A stretch of 17,565 nt of DNA, taken from the NCBI GenBank assembly GCA_038246575.1, contig JBBRVU010000078.1, positions 1 to 17,565 on the forward strand, in the 5' to 3' direction. Shown in pieces: positions 14,159-17,565 of the stretch; position 1 is the first letter of the stretch, and the number at the start of each line of letters is the position of its first letter. The notes below the pieces were generated by a model. That model ran no database searches and was not told the origin of the DNA. It worked only from the letters and a program-made list of their open reading frames with translations. Both the position numbers and the translations under genes were made by a program. The stretch is from JACCUZ01 sp038246575 (GTDB lineage Bacteria > Actinomycetota > Actinomycetes > JACCUZ01).

Positions 14159-16404
14159 GCGAGTTCCTGCAGGTCGGCGAGCCGGTCGACCTCAGCAACT
14201 GTGAACGGGAGCCCATCCATGTGCCCGGCGCGGTGCAGCCGCACGGGGTCCTGATCGGTCTCACGCCGCCCGAGCTGATCGTTCGGCAGGTCTCCGCGAA
14301 CAGCGCCTCGCTGCTCGGTCTCGAGCCGTCCGAGCTGTTGGGCCGGCCCCTTGACGACGCGATCCACGGCGACCTGGCGCGCGCGGTGCTCTCCGCGAGC
14401 GGAGCCGCGAGTGATCTCGCCGAGAACTACCCACTCTCGACGTCGCTCGAGGTCGGCGGTGAGGTGGTCGAGGTCGACGCCCTGCTCCATCGCAGCGGTG
14501 GCCTGCTCGTCGTCGAGATCGAGCCGGGCGCGGGGCACCTGACCTTCGACCGGACATATCGGCGGACCCGCGCCGCCGTCGTGCGGATCAACGGCGCCAT
14601 CGGTCCAGACGAGCTCTACACCGCGGCCGCGGAGGAGGTACGTCGGCTCACCGGTTTCGACCGGGTGATGGTCTACCGCTTCGACGCGGAGTGGAACGGT
14701 GAGGTGGTGGCCGAGGACAAGGCCGAGCACCTCAACAGCTTCCTCGGGCTCCACTACCCAGCTTCCGACATCCCCGCCCAGGCTCGCGCGCTCTACAAGC
14801 GCAACTTGCTGCGGCTCATTGCCGACGTCTCCTACCAGCCGGCGGAGCTCTCACCCGTCGACAACCCACTGACCGGTCAGCCGCTGGACCTCACCCAGTC
14901 CACCCTGCGCAGCGTGTCGCCGATCCACATCGAGTACCTGAAGAACATGGGCGTCTCGGCGTCGATGTCCATCTCGTTGATGGACCGTGGCGAGCTCTGG
15001 GGTCTGATCGCCTGCCACCACTACTCCGGAGCTCACCGGCCGCCCTACGAGGTGCGCGCGGCGGTCGAGTTCCTCGGTCAGGCCCTGTCCCTCAGGCTGG
15101 TGGCGAGCACCGGTGAGCGCGACATGCGCCGTGAGCTCCAGCTCCGATCCATGCTGGCGGCACTGGCCACCGCGGCCGCGAGCGGCGAGGGCTCGGCCAC
15201 AGGTGCGCTCACCGAGGGCTCGCCCACGGTGCACGACCTCGTGCTCTCCACCGGCGTCGCCGTCTCGCTCGAGAACGTGACCACCAACCTGGGCGTCGTT
15301 CCTCCGCCCTACGTGGTCAAAGCCCTGGTCGAGCACGCCAGGGCGCAGGACGTCGACGTGCTGGCGCTCGATGCGGCGCCAGGACTCCTCCCCGACCTGG
15401 TCGACCACAAGGACGTGGCCTGCGGCGCGCTGGTCCTGCTGCTGCCGAACGACCAGTCCGTGGTGTGGTTCCGGCCCGAGCTGCTGCGCACCGTGGACTG
15501 GGGCGGCGACCCGGACAACAAGGCCATCGCGGTACGCGAAGGCGACCAGGTGCTCCTGAGCCCGCGCCGGTCGTTCGAACGCTGGCAGGAGACGGTCCGG
15601 CTGCGCAGCGAGCCCTGGGCGGTCTCCGACATCGAGCTGGCCGGGAGCCTGCGGCTCAACCTGCTCGAGGGGCTGTACGGGCGTGCCCGCCGGATGGCCA
15701 CACTTGCCGAGACCCTGCAGCGCAGCCTGCTTCCCGAGCGGTTGCCGTCCGTGACGGGTTGGAGCATGTGCGCCGACTACAGCCCGACCGCGGGTGGCGA
15801 CGTCGGCGGTGACTGGTACGACGTCGTCATCATGCCCTCCGGCAAGGTCGTCTGCGTCCTGGGTGACGTCGCCGGTCACGGCATCACGGCGGCCGGGACG
15901 ATGGGCCAGCTGCGCAACGGGCTGCGCGCCTACCTCATCGAGGACGACTCGCCGAGCCGCGTCCTGGAGCGGCTGAGCAGGCTCGTCGGGCATCTGCTGC
16001 CGCTCGCGATGGCAACCTCGACAGTCGTGCTCCTCGACCCCGCCACCGGCGTCGCCCGGGTGGCGACTGCCGGGCACCCACCGGTCTCTCACGTGCCGGC
16101 GCAGCGTCCAGCCGAGATGCTCCCCGTCCAGCCCTGGCCACCCCTGGGCGCCGTGCCTCACGGCTTGCTGGACCCGCCGGTCGAGACGACCGTCGAGATC
16201 CAGCCCGGCGAGGCGATCGTGCTCTACTCCGACGGCCTGGTCGAGCGGCGGGCCGAGTCCATCGACGTCGGGTTCGACCGACTGACGACGCTCGCCTCCG
16301 GGCAAGGTCAGGCACCGACGCTGTGCGCAACTCTGATGAGCGACTGCCGCGACCCCGACGGCGAGGACGACGCCACCGTGCTGGTGCTCAGCCGCAACGC
16401 CTGA
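14155..16404 (+). CDS. Bacteriophytochrome with C-terminal SpoIIE phosphatase
   Basis: The 749-residue red/far-red photoreceptor starts at ATG 14155 in an ATGA overlap with heme oxygenase. Order: PAS with the biliverdin-binding Cys16 (LSNCEREPIHVPGAVQPHG), GAF with the PASDIP motif at 202-207 and conserved IACHHYSGAHR, PHY with a tongue PRRSF at 470-474, then a SpoIIE/PP2C phosphatase from about 517. Phosphatase metal ligands are present: GGDVGGDWYD (549-556), GDVAGHG (570-576), YSDGLVE (Asp693) and EDDATVL (Asp739). There is no histidine kinase. Light probably controls dephosphorylation of an anti-anti-sigma factor, linking light to a general stress response (inference). No such substrate is encoded in the window. 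All key residues appear intact. Confidence 0.93.
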   Translation: MSEFLQVGEPVDLSNCEREPIHVPGAVQPHGVLIGLTPPELIVRQVSANSASLLGLEPSELLGRPLDDAIHGDLARAVLSASGAASDLAENYPLSTSLEVGGEVVEVDALLHRSGGLLVVEIEPGAGHLTFDRTYRRTRAAVVRINGAIGPDELYTAAAEEVRRLTGFDRVMVYRFDAEWNGEVVAEDKAEHLNSFLGLHYPASDIPAQARALYKRNLLRLIADVSYQPAELSPVDNPLTGQPLDLTQSTLRSVSPIHIEYLKNMGVSASMSISLMDRGELWGLIACHHYSGAHRPPYEVRAAVEFLGQALSLRLVASTGERDMRRELQLRSMLAALATAAASGEGSATGALTEGSPTVHDLVLSTGVAVSLENVTTNLGVVPPPYVVKALVEHARAQDVDVLALDAAPGLLPDLVDHKDVACGALVLLLPNDQSVVWFRPELLRTVDWGGDPDNKAIAVREGDQVLLSPRRSFERWQETVRLRSEPWAVSDIELAGSLRLNLLEGLYGRARRMATLAETLQRSLLPERLPSVTGWSMCADYSPTAGGDVGGDWYDVVIMPSGKVVCVLGDVAGHGITAAGTMGQLRNGLRAYLIEDDSPSRVLERLSRLVGHLLPLAMATSTVVLLDPATGVARVATAGHPPVSHVPAQRPAEMLPVQPWPPLGAVPHGLLDPPVETTVEIQPGEAIVLYSDGLVERRAESIDVGFDRLTTLASGQGQAPTLCATLMSDCRDPDGEDDATVLVLSRNA

Positions 16405-16420
16405 GCTGGAGTCCGCACGT

Positions 16421-16437
16421 CGCAGGTCGTGCCTGCG
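16421..16437 (+). terminator. Small hairpin after the phytochrome gene
   Basis: CGCAGG and CCTGCG pair around a 5-nt loop, followed by CGTTTCTCC. It lies 17 nt after the phytochrome stop and 32 nt before the next start. The stem is short, so read-through into the reductase gene is quite possible. Confidence 0.3.
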
Positions 16438-16468
16438 CGTTTCTCCGTACGGGTGGCAGGGTGTGCCC

Positions 16469-17565
16469 ATGTTGCGGATCGGCGTCATCGGCTCCGGACC
16501 GGCCGGGGTCTACGCGGCCGGCGCGCTCGCATCCAGCGGAGACGTGGCAGTGGACGTCCTCGATCGCCTGCCGTCACCCTTCGGGTTGGTCCGCTATGGA
16601 GTAGCCCCGGACCATCCCAAGATCCAGTCGATCAGCCTGGCCCTGGAGAAGGTCCTCGAGCACCCCGCTGTCCGCTTCCTCGGCAACGTCGAGGTCGGCA
16701 CCCACATCGACATCGGCGACCTGCATCGTCACTACGACGGCGTGATCTTCGCTCAAGGAGCGTCGGTCGACCGGCGCCTGGGCATCCCCGGTGAGGACCT
16801 GCCCGGGAGCTCGTCGGCCACCGAGTTCGTGGCCTGGTACTGCGGTCACCCGGATGCACCGCCCGACCAGTTCTCGCTCGACGCCTCCAGCGTCGCGGTG
16901 ATCGGGATGGGCAATGTGGCCCTCGACGTGGCCCGGATGCTGGCCAAGTCGTCCGAGGAGCTGCGGAGCACCGACCTGCCCGACCACGTCCTCACGGCGC
17001 TCGACGCGAGCCGCGTCGCGGAGATCCACCTGATCGGGCGCCGCGGTCCGGCGCAGGCCAAGTTCACGACCAAAGAGCTGCGCGAGATGGGCGAGCTGGC
17101 GAACGCCGACGTCCTTGTGGACCCCGCCGAGCTCGAGCTGGACGACGCGAGCAGCCGACTCGTCGCAGACAGTGCCGTGCTGCGACGCAACCTCGAGGTC
17201 CTCACGGAGTGGGCCTCTCGGGTCCCGGACGGACGCCCACGTCGCGTGCATCTGCACTTCCTGCAACGACCGGACTCCGTGCTCGGCGACGACCGGGTCA
17301 CCGGACTGGTGCTCGAGACCACTCGCCTCGATGAGCACGGCGACGCGCACGGCACCGGGGTCACCACGTCGCTTGAAGCCCAGCTGATCCTGCGGTCGGT
17401 CGGTTACCGGGGACTACCCGTCGTGGGCATGCCCTTCGACTCGGCCGCCGGTGTCATTCCCAATGTGGCGGGCCGCGTGCTGCGCGACGACGTGGTCGCC
17501 TCCGGGGAGTACGTCGCCGGCTGGATCAAGCGGGGACCCACCGGTGTCATCGGGACCAACAAGCA
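16469..17565 (+). CDS. fprA: Ferredoxin/flavodoxin-NADP+ reductase, FprA (adrenodoxin reductase-like), 3' end cut by the window
   Basis: From ATG 16469 the frame stays open to the end of the window, giving 365 residues of a protein usually near 450. The FAD-binding motif GSGPAG is at residues 8-13, followed by VDVLDRLPSPFGLVRYGVAP and DHPKIQSI, diagnostic of the adrenodoxin reductase/FprA family. The NADP-binding GMGNVALDVAR begins at residue 146, and IGRRGPAQAKFTTKELREMG is also family-typical. Near the cut end, WIKRGPTGVIGTNK matches the conserved C-terminal FAD contact. It transfers electrons between NADPH and ferredoxin in the cytoplasm. It lies 64 nt downstream of the phytochrome on the same strand, and could supply the electrons heme oxygenase needs (inference). 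Confidence 0.93.
   Translation, partial: MLRIGVIGSGPAGVYAAGALASSGDVAVDVLDRLPSPFGLVRYGVAPDHPKIQSISLALEKVLEHPAVRFLGNVEVGTHIDIGDLHRHYDGVIFAQGASVDRRLGIPGEDLPGSSSATEFVAWYCGHPDAPPDQFSLDASSVAVIGMGNVALDVARMLAKSSEELRSTDLPDHVLTALDASRVAEIHLIGRRGPAQAKFTTKELREMGELANADVLVDPAELELDDASSRLVADSAVLRRNLEVLTEWASRVPDGRPRRVHLHFLQRPDSVLGDDRVTGLVLETTRLDEHGDAHGTGVTTSLEAQLILRSVGYRGLPVVGMPFDSAAGVIPNVAGRVLRDDVVASGEYVAGWIKRGPTGVIGTNK

Noticed and set aside
14851..16488. Minus-strand open frame of 545 codons opposite the phytochrome gene
   Set aside because: It is antisense to a gene with clear domain motifs. Its translation is low-complexity (Gly, Arg, His, Val, Gln) and lacks family patterns, as expected for a high-GC shadow frame.
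1..17565. CRISPR array, tRNA or rRNA genes
   Set aside because: No regularly spaced repeats or tRNA/rRNA signatures were seen by eye. The only strong long repeat is the pair of rnpB 3' ends.

Overview
The window is high-GC DNA with codon usage, gene families and many leaderless-type starts typical of an actinomycete (Actinomycetota). The genus cannot be fixed from the sequence. The combination of GAF-ANTAR regulators, SpoIIE-type phosphatases, a type A RNase P RNA and a bacteriophytochrome fits soil or surface lineages such as Geodermatophilaceae, Nakamurellaceae or Nocardioidaceae (inference).

Layout. Positions 1-375 hold the C-terminal end of an RNB-domain ribonuclease, and 431-811 hold RNase P RNA (rnpB). 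The last 27 nt of rnpB plus 7 nt beyond (785-818) recur perfectly as a 34-bp direct repeat at 11320-11353. The 10.5 kb between looks like a genomic island integrated into the 3' end of rnpB. I see no integrase inside it. It carries several decayed genes and intact cargo: a fragment of a membrane sensor; a SpoIIE-family phosphatase pseudogene with two frameshifts and a lost C-terminus; two tandem GAF-ANTAR regulators; a Zur/Fur remnant cut by an IS1380-type transposase remnant; an intact three-gene zinc-type ABC uptake operon; a frameshifted conserved hypothetical gene; a small excisionase-like HTH protein; an HTH/nucleotidyltransferase pair resembling a toxin-antitoxin module; and, convergent to it, an AbiEi-like protein with an N-terminal nuclease-like domain and a striking inverted repeat over its start.

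To the right of the second repeat the genes look intact: a PD-(D/E)XK nuclease-like protein (11437-12840), a small secreted beta-barrel-like protein on the minus strand (12899-13396), then heme oxygenase, bacteriophytochrome and the start of a ferredoxin-NADP+ reductase of FprA type (13559-17565).

How genes work together. The zinc operon (binding lipoprotein, ATPase, permease) is translationally coupled throughout and is driven from a promoter placed for a leaderless transcript. Its probable divergent regulator is broken. The right-hand cassette could be self-contained: FprA can supply reducing power, heme oxygenase makes biliverdin from heme, and the PAS-GAF-PHY photoreceptor binds it and controls its own C-terminal SpoIIE phosphatase. 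The contrast between a decaying island and intact flanks is the main story of the window.
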